From assembly GCA_013792005.1 (NCBI GenBank), contig VMSU01000248.1, positions 1-52,172 of the forward strand: a stretch of 52,172 nt of DNA, written 5' to 3'. Under the pieces are notes generated by a model that did not search any database, was not told where the DNA came from, and worked only from the letters and a program-made list of their open reading frames with translations. Each line of letters starts with the position of its first letter. Position 1 is the stretch's first letter. The translations under genes were made by a program, and so were the position numbers. Below are positions 24,333 to 33,410 of the stretch, piece by piece. The stretch comes from Desulfobulbaceae bacterium. Its GTDB lineage: Bacteria > Desulfobacterota > Desulfobulbia > Desulfobulbales > VMSU01.

Positions 24333-24653
24333 ATGAGTGATTTGAAATGGGATAGGAGCTTTGCCTATGAGCAATCTGGCGAAGATCCTGAACTGCTGGC
24401 TGAACTGCTTAGCCTGTTATTAGAGTCATCGAGGAGTGATCTGCAGAAGATTAAGGATGGTCTCGCTGCCGGGAATGGTCAGGCCGTTGCCGACGCAGCC
24501 CACAGTATCAAAGGTGCGGCAGCCAGCCTCGGGTTTGAGGGTCTGCGGGTTGCGGCCTATGAGATTGAAAAAAAAGGTCGGGCCAATCAATTGGGCGAAA
24601 TTGATGTTACTGAGCTTGGGGACCTTGTCGCGGCTCTGGTCGATTTGGCATAG
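24333..24653 (+). CDS. HPt phosphotransfer protein
   Basis: A 106-residue four-helix HPt domain with the phosphoacceptor H57 in AHSIKGAAASLGFEGL. It would relay phosphate between a hybrid kinase receiver and another receiver. It is the first gene of a three-gene run with an HDOD protein and a hybrid histidine kinase whose receiver domain could be its partner. The Shine-Dalgarno GAAGGGA lies upstream. Confidence 0.9.
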   Translation: MSDLKWDRSFAYEQSGEDPELLAELLSLLLESSRSDLQKIKDGLAAGNGQAVADAAHSIKGAAASLGFEGLRVAAYEIEKKGRANQLGEIDVTELGDLVAALVDLA

Positions 24654-24708
24654 TCATTTCTCCTGGGCAAGATTCCTCGGGCCACCATAGCCGGAACAGG
24701 GCGTAAAG

Positions 24709-25554
24709 ATGTTCACCTCTGAACAAATAATCGATAAATTCAATACTTCTAAGACGTTGCCTCACGTGGCTATCCGGGTGACCCAGATGGTCAATGATGA
24801 CAATAGTACCATGCGGGACTTTGAAGAGATTATTCAGATGGACCCGGTTCTGGTGTCTCGCCTCCTCAAATTGGTTAACAGCCCATATTTTGGGCTGTCT
24901 GGCAGAGTGGACTCAATCGCCAAAGCAGTAGTGATGGTGGGGATGAAAAATCTTCGTAATCTGGTAGCGGTTGAGGGCTTGCGTGGCATGTTTCACGATG
25001 AGGGCAATGACGGTTTCTCCCGCCAGCATCTCTGGCTGCATAGCGCTACCGTTGCCATCCTCTGCGATATGATCGGCAAACGTATCTTTGGTGATGCGCG
25101 GGAAGATCTGTTTCTAGCCGGGATTATTCATGATATCGGTTACATTGCCGAGGATCAGGTTGCTGGTAATGAACTGAGGGAGGCATGCCGACGGTATCAG
25201 CCAGGAAAAAATAGCTTTATTGCCTGTGAGCGAGAGGTGATTGGCACTGATCACGCCGATGTGGGGTACAAGCTGGCCAAGGAGTGGAAGATGCCCCCTG
25301 ATGTCTTGATCGCCATTCGCGATCATCATAATATGGGAAAAAAACCTGAGCCATCGTCAGTCTGCGGTATTGTTCAATTGTCGGAGTATATTGCCGGCAA
25401 GATGAAATTTTCTGTTCTTTCTGATCGGGTAGAACCCTTGCCAGCACACCTGGTCCCCCACGTGAAATCGATGATGGATAATTATAAGGTGATTGTCCGG
25501 GATTTACCGAAGGAGATGGAGCGGGCCAAGAGTCTTTATTCCCCTGAGCCATGA
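24709..25554 (+). CDS. HDOD domain protein
   Basis: A 281-residue HDOD protein (LPHVAIRVTQMVNDDNSTM, DPVLVSRLLKLVNSPYFG, then the HD-like LAGIIHDIGYI). HDOD proteins are regulatory relatives of HD phosphohydrolases found in chemotaxis and second-messenger circuits; the exact output is rarely known. The stop overlaps the kinase start by 4 bases (ATGA), so the two proteins are likely made together. The gene follows the HPt gene by 55 bases. Confidence 0.9.
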   Translation: MFTSEQIIDKFNTSKTLPHVAIRVTQMVNDDNSTMRDFEEIIQMDPVLVSRLLKLVNSPYFGLSGRVDSIAKAVVMVGMKNLRNLVAVEGLRGMFHDEGNDGFSRQHLWLHSATVAILCDMIGKRIFGDAREDLFLAGIIHDIGYIAEDQVAGNELREACRRYQPGKNSFIACEREVIGTDHADVGYKLAKEWKMPPDVLIAIRDHHNMGKKPEPSSVCGIVQLSEYIAGKMKFSVLSDRVEPLPAHLVPHVKSMMDNYKVIVRDLPKEMERAKSLYSPEP

Positions 25555-27308
25555 ATGCCATGCTTGATGTTGATTTGGATGGAATTTTCGAGGAGCTTGA
25601 GGACAAGGATGCCCGTGAACTTCGATTCATGGAGCACTTGGCCGTCGCGCTGCCGACTACCTATTTTCAGCTTCACAAGGATGGAGGGAAGGTTTTTTGC
25701 GCCGGGAGAGAGACAACGCCTCGAGTCGGAGTCAGTTCTGAGGTTTTGGATCATCTGCGCCAACATGGAAAATTCCCGGATGCTCAGGGGGTTGAACGGG
25801 TTTGTCCGGTAGTAATTGATGAGTTGGACGCGGTGCTGTTCTGCTGGTTGCCGGAGACGATGGCCTCTTATGTTGATGATCCGTTCGTTGCTGAGGTGGT
25901 GCGGGCGGCAGTAGGTCAAGTCCAAGCTCTGAGGGCCGCCGAGGCCATGGATATCGAAAACCAGCAGTTGAGCAAGCAGATTGGGGCAATGAAGGCCCAG
26001 CATTTCGAATTGGTGGAAAACAACCATCGGCAGTATCTCCAGCTTCAGGAAAAAGATCGCAATTACGCCAGTAATCTGGAGGCCGAGATCGCCCAGAGGA
26101 CAGTTGATCTCCGGAAGGCCAATGAAGAGCTGAAAGAGGCGAGTCGTTTGAAGAGTGAGTTCCTCGCTAATATGAGTCATGAGCTGCGAACTCCGATGAA
26201 CGCGATTATTGGTTTTTCTGCACTCCTTTCCGAGTCGCAACTTAACCCGGAGCAGGCCGATTATGCCTTGACCATTAAGCAGTCTGGAGACGGGCTGCTG
26301 AGTCTGATTAATGATATCCTTGACTTTTCAAAGATCGAGGCAGGTAAGCTCGACATTTCCCAAGAGCTGTTCTCTCTGCCCGATATTATTAAAAACGTCT
26401 CCGCGATGTTTGCGAAGTCCTCGCGAGACAAAGGGGTTGCCTTCCGTTATGAGATTGGAGAGGATGTCCCTGCTAATCTCATAGGGGATGGACATCGGTT
26501 GAAGCAGGTGCTGATCAACCTGGCTGGAAACGCGATGAAATTCACCAAAGAGGGAGAGGTGGCGATTGTAATCTCTCTCGTGCAGGCGCAGGAGCAGGTG
26601 AAGGTGCGGTTTCTGGTGTTTGACACCGGGATTGGCATCCCTTTCGACAAGCAGTCGGCTATTTTTGAGAAATTTACTCAGGCCGATGGCTCTATTACCC
26701 GCAATTATGGAGGGACAGGTCTGGGGCTTGCCATTACCTGTCAGCTTGTGGGCTTGATGGGAGGTAACGTCACGTTGTGCAGCGAGGTGGGGGTGGGCAG
26801 TATCTTTGGCTTTGTACTCCCCTTTGTTGTGGCCGAACAGACTGTGGCGAAACAGGGCGCGGTGGCGCCGCAAGAGCTGTCCGATGGCGTCGTGCTTCGA
26901 ATCTTGCTGGTTGAGGATAATGTGGTGAACCAGAAGCTTGCGACAATACTGATCAAGCGCGAGGGGTGTGAGGTGGTGGTGGCTGGTGATGGTGTCAAGG
27001 CCCTCGAGGCTTTACAGGTACAGGAATTTGATCTCATTTTGATGGACTTGCAGATGCCGAATATGGATGGCATGGAGGCGACCAGGCGGATCAGGGCGCT
27101 GGAGGCTTGTGAGGAGCGTAATTCCTATCTGGGCTTAAAAGAAAGGTTGTCGCCGGTGCCGATTGTCGGTTTAAGTGCCCACGCCCGCAAGGAAGATGCG
27201 GATGAGGCTAAGGGTGCAGGAATGAATGATTTTTTGACCAAGCCGATTGTCCGCGCTAAATTGGTCGAAGTGATTCGGCAAATCAAGTCCGGAGAGATAG
27301 GTAGGTGA
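25551..27308 (+). CDS. hybrid histidine kinase (HisKA-HATPase-REC)
   Basis: A 585-residue soluble hybrid kinase. The N-terminal 150 residues form an uncharacterised sensor region. A coiled coil at about 150-200 leads to the phosphoacceptor H210 (MSHELRTPMNAIIGF). Next come an HATPase with VLINLAGNAMKFT, DTGIGIP and GGTGLGLAI, and a C-terminal receiver with D499 in LILMDLQMPNMDG. No transmembrane segment is seen, so it senses an internal cue. With the upstream HPt protein it has all parts of a multistep phosphorelay. The HDOD neighbour may be the target or a modulator. Confidence 0.95.
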   Translation: MNAMLDVDLDGIFEELEDKDARELRFMEHLAVALPTTYFQLHKDGGKVFCAGRETTPRVGVSSEVLDHLRQHGKFPDAQGVERVCPVVIDELDAVLFCWLPETMASYVDDPFVAEVVRAAVGQVQALRAAEAMDIENQQLSKQIGAMKAQHFELVENNHRQYLQLQEKDRNYASNLEAEIAQRTVDLRKANEELKEASRLKSEFLANMSHELRTPMNAIIGFSALLSESQLNPEQADYALTIKQSGDGLLSLINDILDFSKIEAGKLDISQELFSLPDIIKNVSAMFAKSSRDKGVAFRYEIGEDVPANLIGDGHRLKQVLINLAGNAMKFTKEGEVAIVISLVQAQEQVKVRFLVFDTGIGIPFDKQSAIFEKFTQADGSITRNYGGTGLGLAITCQLVGLMGGNVTLCSEVGVGSIFGFVLPFVVAEQTVAKQGAVAPQELSDGVVLRILLVEDNVVNQKLATILIKREGCEVVVAGDGVKALEALQVQEFDLILMDLQMPNMDGMEATRRIRALEACEERNSYLGLKERLSPVPIVGLSAHARKEDADEAKGAGMNDFLTKPIVRAKLVEVIRQIKSGEIGR

Positions 27309-27406
27309 GGTGAAATCATGTATTGGATAGAGGGAGATCCAACTACTACTGAAAGGAATACCGGTCTTTGATGAGTTGGATAATTACATCTGTGTTGTAA
27401 TGAAAA

Positions 27407-27438
27407 ACGCCCGGTGAAAATAAAAATCCACCGGGCGT
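27407..27438 (-). terminator. terminator of the OmpA/DUF4398 operon
   Basis: ACGCCCGGTG (27407-27416) pairs perfectly with CACCGGGCGT (27429-27438). On the minus strand it is followed by TTTTT (27402-27406), directly downstream of the OmpA-family gene. Confidence 0.9.
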
Positions 27439-27469
27439 AGAAAGAAAAACAAAAATACAGAGTGTTGGG

Positions 27470-28441
27470 TTACCGGTTACGTGCCGGAATCACTCCATTT
27501 TCGTCTGAGATGATAATCTCTACGCGTCGATTCAATTGACGCCCTACCGCTGAATCATTGCTGGCAATTGGGTACATTTCACCGTAACCGCGATAGAGGA
27601 TACGATCAAGTTCTATTCCTCGACCGTTCAAGGCATTTCGAACGGCCTCCGCGCGGTGCATTGAGAGGCCAAGGTTGTATTCGTCAGCGCCAACGCTGTC
27701 GGTAAACCCTTCAATCTGAATCTTTCGGCTCGGATATTCCTTCAAGAATGTCGTCAGTTTTTCGATGGTTGTATATGCTCCGGTCTTAAGATCGCTCTTG
27801 CCAGTGTCGAACAGGACATCTCCCAGTGTCAGGACAAGTCCACGCTCTGTCTTTTTTGCCTGTAAGTCTGCAACCTCTGCCTCCAGTTTCTTTGCCCTAG
27901 CCTCTGCCGCCGCCGCTTCCTGTCGGGCCTGTTCGGCTTCGAGGGATTTTTGTTGAGCTTCTTTTAACGCCTCCTCGGCGGCTAGACGCTGATTTTCGGC
28001 TTCCTTTCGTTGATTCTCAGCTTCCTGTCTGGCTATTTCAGCCTTGTTGAAGGAGTGCTCCGCTTCTCTTGTTCGGCCGACCAGCAGGGCTTTGTTCCGG
28101 TCTGCACTGGCGGACTCCAGCTCTTTGTCGGTTTTTTTCATGGCGGCAACTTCACTGGCGATGGCGGCCTTTTGCTTTGCCAGGTAGGCCAGATGTTCGA
28201 TTTGAGCGTTCTGCTCACCAGCTGTCAAACTGTTTTCGGCTTGTTCTATAGCACGTTTCGCATCCTGAAGCTCCAAGGGAGCATATCTATTGACATCTGG
28301 ATTGCTCTGCGCATTGTTGAAGGTCTCGCGTGCATTGGTTAAGGCAACGTTTTCTTTGGTTGTGGCACAGCCGCTCATCAGGAGAACGGCAAGGCCGCAT
28401 GACGCCAACATTAAGCGATGGTATGACTTGCTCCTTTTCAT
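27470..28441 (-). CDS. OmpA-family lipoprotein with DUF4398 domain
   Basis: A 323-residue lipoprotein. The lipobox LLMSGC puts the lipidated Cys at 25. Residues about 30-110 resemble DUF4398 (ARETFNNAQSNPDVNRYAP..LQDAKRAIEQAENS). A Glu/Ala/Lys-rich coiled coil spans about 110-205. A C-terminal OmpA peptidoglycan-binding domain follows (GDVLFDTGKSDLKTGA, IQIEGFTDSVGADEYN, LNRRVEIII). It probably tethers the outer membrane to the cell wall. It is second in an operon with the small DUF4398 lipoprotein (gap 37 bases). Confidence 0.92.
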   Translation of the reverse strand: MKRSKSYHRLMLASCGLAVLLMSGCATTKENVALTNARETFNNAQSNPDVNRYAPLELQDAKRAIEQAENSLTAGEQNAQIEHLAYLAKQKAAIASEVAAMKKTDKELESASADRNKALLVGRTREAEHSFNKAEIARQEAENQRKEAENQRLAAEEALKEAQQKSLEAEQARQEAAAAEARAKKLEAEVADLQAKKTERGLVLTLGDVLFDTGKSDLKTGAYTTIEKLTTFLKEYPSRKIQIEGFTDSVGADEYNLGLSMHRAEAVRNALNGRGIELDRILYRGYGEMYPIASNDSAVGRQLNRRVEIIISDENGVIPARNR

Positions 28442-28478
28442 GATATACTGGTCTCCTTAGTTTCTTGGTTTTGCAGAA

Positions 28479-28847
28479 TCAGCGAACGGACTTTCTGTCA
28501 ATTTCTTCTTGCAGGGTACGGATACTCTCTTTGACTTCATTGACGGCCTTATGGCTTTTGGCAGTCCGTGCTTTTGCCTCTGCAAGGTTTGCATCAACGA
28601 TGGCTTGCTCTGCTACTCGTTGGGCGGAGAGGTTGTCTTCCAACTGCATCAGGCGTTTTGCCTCATTGATTTTTTCTCGAGCTGCCTTGAGCTCGACTGG
28701 CGCTGCTTCGTATGCCCCGGCGCTTTCTGCCTTACTGATTGCTGAGTTCGCCAAGGAGATCTGTGAATCTGGCGGAGGATACTTGCTCCCGCAGGCGGTC
28801 AGTCCGAAAGCGACCAACAATAACATCATTTTTGATCTCATTTTCAT
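28479..28847 (-). CDS. small DUF4398 lipoprotein
   Basis: A 122-residue protein with lipobox LTAC (Cys 19) and a DUF4398-like helical body (ISLANSAISKAESAGAYEAAPVELKAAREKINEAK). It resembles the N-terminal half of the next gene without its OmpA domain, so the pair likely arose by duplication. Its role is unknown. It begins the operon; the upstream 265-base gap is AT-rich. Confidence 0.85.
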   Translation of the reverse strand: MKMRSKMMLLLVAFGLTACGSKYPPPDSQISLANSAISKAESAGAYEAAPVELKAAREKINEAKRLMQLEDNLSAQRVAEQAIVDANLAEAKARTAKSHKAVNEVKESIRTLQEEIDRKSVR

Positions 28848-28987
28848 ATCACTCTCCTAAACATTAATTTTACTGTACCCATAGGCATCAATGGATTATT
28901 CAATGATATTGGAACAATAACTATATTCCTCTTGGGAGTCAATCATTCTTCTGAGAAACTTAATGATTTATTAAGAGTAAAATATGT

Positions 28988-29068
28988 GCCATCGGCTATT
29001 TATCATGCGTGTCGACCTAGTAAGAATTACCTGAAAGGTGATAGTCTCGTAAAAAGGTAGCCGATGGC
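28988..29068. repeat. 11-bp inverted repeat between operons
   Basis: GCCATCGGCTA (28988-28998) and TAGCCGATGGC (29058-29068) are perfect inverted repeats around 59 bases. They lie between the convergent-side end of the Cache sensor gene and the start of the DUF4398 operon. This may be a small element or a long-loop terminator. Confidence 0.35.
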
Positions 29069-29112
29069 TAAGCAAAAAGTAACGGGATGGCATCGCTTGG
29101 GTTCAACGCGTC

Positions 29113-30069
29113 TTATTCCGCGAACTCGGGATACAATTTTTTGATACAGTCCGGGCAGATTCCATGGCTGAACTGTGCCTCAGAGTGATCCCGGATGTAG
29201 ATCTCTACTTGTTGCCAGTAGCCACCGTCGTCGCGGATTTTTTTGCAGGAGGCACAGATTGGCAGAAAGCCGCTTAGCTTTTTCACCTCGGTTAGCGCTT
29301 TTTCGAGATCACGGGTCCGTATCTTGATCAGTTCCTCAAGGTGCTCTTCATGTTCACGCAATTTTCCCTCAGCTTTTCTCTTTTTTCCCTCTACTCGCAT
29401 TCCGTGCCTGATCATGTAGGCTGAAAGCAGTGCCAAGCCTGCCAGGATGATACTGGTGAGGGAGATAATCTTTTTAGTAACATTGGCCACTTCTCTGGCG
29501 GCATCGTCGAGGTAAACACCGGTGCCGACAATCCAACCCCAAGGGGCGAACAATTCGACATATGATAGTTTGTGTTTAAGCTGTTGTTGGTTGTCATGGT
29601 GTTGCCAAACATAAGGAACGTAACCCGACCCTTTTTCTTGGGTGATACGGACAAAATTAATAAAGAGAGGGATTCCTTCGGGGTCGAGAAATTGACCGAC
29701 ATTGTGTCCTTCTAAATCGGGACGGTATGGGTGCATTACCATTGTTGGGGTTAAGTCATTGATCCAGAAATAGTTCTTGTCCTCGGGGCCGTAGCGTAAG
29801 TTTCTGATGAGCTGAATTGCTTGATTTTGAGCGGTTGCAAGGGGCATATGCGCCGATTGTGTCATCTCATCGTAATGGGCGAGGATACTGATGGCCACTT
29901 GGGCCAGGTTTTTAGAAGAGTCCTTTTCCTTATTGAAGAGACCTTGCTGGAAGGCAGGGAGCAGTATCCCGAAACAGGCGACGACAAAGAGCAGAACGGT
30001 TAAAATTGCCGGGAGGATGGTTTTTGCTGTATCGAAGTGTCTGTCATTGAGAGATGTTCGATTGGACAT
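29113..30069 (-). CDS. Cache-domain sensor with CxxC tail, no output domain
   Basis: A 318-residue membrane protein. TM1 is at about 17-37, a periplasmic single Cache domain at about 45-195 (YGPEDKNYFWINDLTPTMVMHPYRPDLEG.., APWGWIVGTGVYLDD), TM2 at 203-222 and a coiled coil at 225-262. The C-terminal module has C272xxC275 and C305xxC308 (CASCKKIRDDGGYW.. FSHGICPDC). That module is known to me as a tail on receiver or kinase proteins in Deltaproteobacteria and probably binds zinc; its function is unassigned. There is no kinase, cyclase or MCP domain, so the signal must go through the tail. It follows the AI-2E-family gene by 38 bases. Confidence 0.85.
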   Translation of the reverse strand: MSNRTSLNDRHFDTAKTILPAILTVLLFVVACFGILLPAFQQGLFNKEKDSSKNLAQVAISILAHYDEMTQSAHMPLATAQNQAIQLIRNLRYGPEDKNYFWINDLTPTMVMHPYRPDLEGHNVGQFLDPEGIPLFINFVRITQEKGSGYVPYVWQHHDNQQQLKHKLSYVELFAPWGWIVGTGVYLDDAAREVANVTKKIISLTSIILAGLALLSAYMIRHGMRVEGKKRKAEGKLREHEEHLEELIKIRTRDLEKALTEVKKLSGFLPICASCKKIRDDGGYWQQVEIYIRDHSEAQFSHGICPDCIKKLYPEFAE

Positions 30070-30107
30070 GATCGGTTCCTTTCCTTGGTGTCTGCCACGG
30101 CCTATGG

Positions 30108-31115
30108 TCAGATCAGTTTCTGGGCCGATAGTTCGTCTTTGAGGTAGGCATAATAGATTGGAGCCGCGACAACGCCAGGTATTCCAAAGACTGACTCCAT
30201 AACCAGCATGATGATCAACAATTCCCAGGCTTGGGCTTTAATCCGAGTGCCGATGATGTGGGCGTTGATGAAATATTCGAGTTTGTGAATTATGACCAGA
30301 AAAAGAAGTGAGACAAATGCGGCAATCGGCGCGACGCTTAAGGCAATGAGAGTAATTACGGTATTGGATATCAGATTTCCGATTATAGGGAGCAGGCCGA
30401 CGATAAAAGTGACTGCAATCATGGTTTTGGTCAATGGCAGCGGATAGCCTGCCATTGGGAGGATGATGGCGATAAAAAAGGCGGTCAACACGGTATTGAG
30501 GGCCGATATCCTGATTTGCGAGAAGACGATTCGTCGAAAAGCGGTGCCCAGGAACGAAACTCGTTCGGCCAGCGCATGGGCCAAGGGGCCTCTGGTTTCT
30601 TGGAACCCGGGATTAAGCGCTATCAGACCGCCGATAATCATACCGATAAAGATATGAACCAGGAAAATGCCGACCTCTTGCCCAAAGACGCTGAATCGGC
30701 CGGCATTCTCGCGCAGCCATCCCGCGGTGGCGACCTGCCACTCCTGTAAATTAGCCGGGAGGTATTGTCTGATCCAGTCCGGGAGATAATCTCGTCCTTT
30801 GGCGACGATGTCGGCCATTCTCCTGAAGAGAATGACAAGACTGCCTTGGCCATCGGTAAAGTACGAGGCGGAAGCGGTTACTCCCAGCGTCAAAATGGAC
30901 ACCAGCACCAAGGTGAGCAGGGAGAGCGCCATGAACCTTCCCTTGGTCTGAGAAATATTTCCTTGGCTGAAGATTCGCCCGCCCGATTTGACCAGGTAAT
31001 AGATGAGAAATCCGCTGAGCAGGGCAGGGAGTAGCCCCAGCACCAGAACTGCGATCAGGGTCAGTAGGGCGAGTCCCTGGGTGAGGAGATAAAATTGTGT
31101 TGTGTTCTCTGTCAT
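30108..31115 (-). CDS. AI-2E-family transporter
   Basis: A polytopic inner-membrane protein of about 335 residues of the AI-2 exporter-like (formerly UPF0118) family: several N-terminal helices, a large middle loop (LPDWIRQYLPANLQEW), then four or more helices including PLTKTMIAVTFIVGLLPIIGNLIS. Members export AI-2 or act as Na+/H+ antiporters; the substrate is not evident here. The first codon could be GTG 31118; ATG 31115 is preferred. It leads a two-gene operon with the Cache sensor. Confidence 0.88.
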   Translation of the reverse strand: MTENTTQFYLLTQGLALLTLIAVLVLGLLPALLSGFLIYYLVKSGGRIFSQGNISQTKGRFMALSLLTLVLVSILTLGVTASASYFTDGQGSLVILFRRMADIVAKGRDYLPDWIRQYLPANLQEWQVATAGWLRENAGRFSVFGQEVGIFLVHIFIGMIIGGLIALNPGFQETRGPLAHALAERVSFLGTAFRRIVFSQIRISALNTVLTAFFIAIILPMAGYPLPLTKTMIAVTFIVGLLPIIGNLISNTVITLIALSVAPIAAFVSLLFLVIIHKLEYFINAHIIGTRIKAQAWELLIIMLVMESVFGIPGVVAAPIYYAYLKDELSAQKLI

Positions 31116-31278
31116 CACCCACCACAGGCAAGGCTGTCTGGTTCAGGTTCAGCCCTTTGGCATCAGCTTCTGGGCAGGTAGTGCTTGGTCGAGTAAATTG
31201 TAAAAAAAAAGGTAGTCGGAGTAGATATGGAAGTCAATTACTTTCCGGAAGACCAATAACAGCAGTGTCCGCAAGTAA

Positions 31279-31959
31279 TCAATCACTGTCCTGTTCATAC
31301 TTGTAACCAACGCCATAGACGGAGTGGATGATCTCCTGACCGGACAACACGGCAGCAATCTTCTTGCGGAGTTTTTTGATGTGGCTGTCGATGGTACGGT
31401 CGCTGACGATTCGTTGGTCTTGGTAGATTCGATCCATGAGTTGTTGGCGACCGAAGATCCTTCCTGGGCTGGCAACGAGGATCTGCAGGAGCCGGAATTC
31501 GACGGCAGTAAGATCGAGCGCTTGGCCGTTGACAGTGGCCAGATAACGGGTTTCGTCTAAGATCAGGCCTGAAGGTGATTTGGTCTGGCCTTGATTTTCC
31601 CGGCGCAGTATAGCCTTGACTCGGGCCACTAATTCTCTGGGGCTGAAGGGTTTACAGATATAGTCGTCAGCGCCGAATTCAAAGCCGAGGAGCCGGTCGA
31701 TCTCCTCGACTCTGGCTGTGACCATGATAATGGGTACGGTGGAGAACGTTCTGATCTCTTTGCAGATCTCCATCCCGTCCCGTCCTGGTAGCATCAGATC
31801 GAGCAGAATAAGTGTTGGCAGGTGCTCCCTGACCCACTCTACGACGGCTAAGCCGTTGGTGATCCAGTGTGGATCGAATCCGGCTTGGCGTAGATAGTCG
31901 CCGACAACGGAAGCAAGTTTTTCTTCATCCTCGACGATCAGTATGGTGTTTTTCGTCAT
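31279..31959 (-). CDS. baeR: OmpR-family response regulator, BaeR-like
   Basis: A 226-residue regulator with a receiver (phospho-acceptor D54 in LILLDLMLPG, EEIDRLLGFEFGADDYICKPFSPREL) and a C-terminal winged helix (LTAVEFRLLQILV, RTIDSHIKKLRKKI). The EIDRLLG..GADDYICKP block is characteristic of BaeR. The start at 31959 has GGAGG six bases upstream and overlaps the kinase stop (ATGA); an in-frame upstream Met lacks this. Partner: the BaeS-like kinase. A Spy-like periplasmic protein, the classical BaeR target, is divergent. Confidence 0.9.
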   Translation of the reverse strand: MTKNTILIVEDEEKLASVVGDYLRQAGFDPHWITNGLAVVEWVREHLPTLILLDLMLPGRDGMEICKEIRTFSTVPIIMVTARVEEIDRLLGFEFGADDYICKPFSPRELVARVKAILRRENQGQTKSPSGLILDETRYLATVNGQALDLTAVEFRLLQILVASPGRIFGRQQLMDRIYQDQRIVSDRTIDSHIKKLRKKIAAVLSGQEIIHSVYGVGYKYEQDSD

Positions 31960-33410
31960 GAAAAACCTCCTAAAGGCAGCGTTATTCTGATCCACACCCC
32001 GCCAAGAGGTGATGGTTGTGCGGTGATGGCTCCGGCATGGCCTTCAACAATATTTTTGCAGATGGCAAGCCCTAAGCCTGCGCCTCCCTCTTTGCGGTTA
32101 CGAGATGATTCGACCCGGTAGAGTCTTTCGAAGAGTCGGTCAAGTTTTGACTCCGATACCCCCGGGGCGCTGTCTTGAAAGTCGATCACCGCTTTGCCGT
32201 CTTGCTGAGTCAGGCTGATAGCAAGGGAGCCACCGCTGTCGGTATATTTTACGCTATTGTCTAGGAGGTTGGCGAACAGTTGTTGCAGTCGTTCCGGGTC
32301 GCCAAACACGCGTATTTTTTGATTGATGGACGGCAGGGGGGTGAGCGTAATGCCTTTATCGTTAAATTTGAACCGGTAGACGGATAGGGCATCGTGGACG
32401 ATGTCTGCAAGGTTTACTGGCTCTTTGCGATACGTGAGTCCGCCTAGGTCCGACAATGACAATTGATAGAGGTCGTCAACCAGCCGATTTAGGCGCAGGA
32501 CTTCTCCGTGCAGGGAGCGGATGGAGTCTTGGGTGGTGGGGCGGACACCATCCTGAAGCGCTTCAATCTCAGCCCGCAGGACGGCAAGCGGTGTTCTCAA
32601 CTCATGGGAGATGTCCGCTACCCACTGTCTCCGGGTTTTTTCATTTTTATCAAGGGTCAGGGCGAGGAGGTTGAAGTCTTGGGCGAGCTGGCCAAGTTCG
32701 TCAGATGAGGTGACTTCAACCCGGGTGGTGAACTCTCCGGCCGCCATCTTTCTGGCGGCAAGGGTAAGTGTTTTGATGGGTCGAACCAGGCGGCCAGCCA
32801 GCGGGAAGGCAAGTGCTGCCGCCACTAATACCACGGTCAGGGCCACCAGGCCAAGAGTGAGCTTTTGCTCTTTGAGGAAACGGAGTTCTTGGGTCTCAGT
32901 GAGATCGGCTAAGGGGAGCAACCCGAGATGCCCGATGGTCTTTCCTTGGAAGTGCAAGGGGAGGAGAATGGTTTGAGGGGGAATCAGATTAGGACCAATC
33001 AGAGTGTTTTTGAGGGTGTCGCGAACCAGCAGGCGCATGACAAAGTGACGGCTCTCCTGCATCGAGGGACTGCCATGGTGACGGTCAATGGCGCAGTCCT
33101 GACCCAGGATTGGATTTTGGGACGGTGGCGGTGGGCCTTGCGGGGGGCACTCCAGGGTCGGCATGGTTGTCATCAGCAGCCTACGCCAGTAACCGCGGTC
33201 GTTGCGCACAAAATCCCAGGAACCTTCTTGGGCGTAATCTGCTTCCAGTTCGTCGGCAATCAGGTTGAGTTGCATCTGCTCCAGGTTGTTGACATAGCGT
33301 AGGAATCCCCGATCAATGCTCCATTGCATGATGCCAAACATGGCGGTGACCGAGAGGGCTGCTGCTGCTAAGATTGCCAAAAATAGGCGATGGCTTATTC
33401 CAATCTTCAT
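31956..33410 (-). CDS. baeS: BaeS-like sensor histidine kinase
   Basis: A 484-residue membrane kinase. TM1 is at about 9-30, a periplasmic region at 31-182 with a Pro/Cys-containing loop, TM2 at 184-206, HAMP at about 207-260, and phospho-acceptor H269 in ADISHELRTPLAV. The HATPase has GDPERLQQLFANLLDNSVKY and GAGLGLAICKNI. The SDLGGLTYRKEPVNL segment matches BaeS. It would sense envelope stress and phosphorylate the overlapping regulator. The promoter must lie in the 33411-33816 divergent region. Confidence 0.9.
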   Translation of the reverse strand: MKIGISHRLFLAILAAAALSVTAMFGIMQWSIDRGFLRYVNNLEQMQLNLIADELEADYAQEGSWDFVRNDRGYWRRLLMTTMPTLECPPQGPPPPSQNPILGQDCAIDRHHGSPSMQESRHFVMRLLVRDTLKNTLIGPNLIPPQTILLPLHFQGKTIGHLGLLPLADLTETQELRFLKEQKLTLGLVALTVVLVAAALAFPLAGRLVRPIKTLTLAARKMAAGEFTTRVEVTSSDELGQLAQDFNLLALTLDKNEKTRRQWVADISHELRTPLAVLRAEIEALQDGVRPTTQDSIRSLHGEVLRLNRLVDDLYQLSLSDLGGLTYRKEPVNLADIVHDALSVYRFKFNDKGITLTPLPSINQKIRVFGDPERLQQLFANLLDNSVKYTDSGGSLAISLTQQDGKAVIDFQDSAPGVSESKLDRLFERLYRVESSRNRKEGGAGLGLAICKNIVEGHAGAITAQPSPLGGVWIRITLPLGGFS

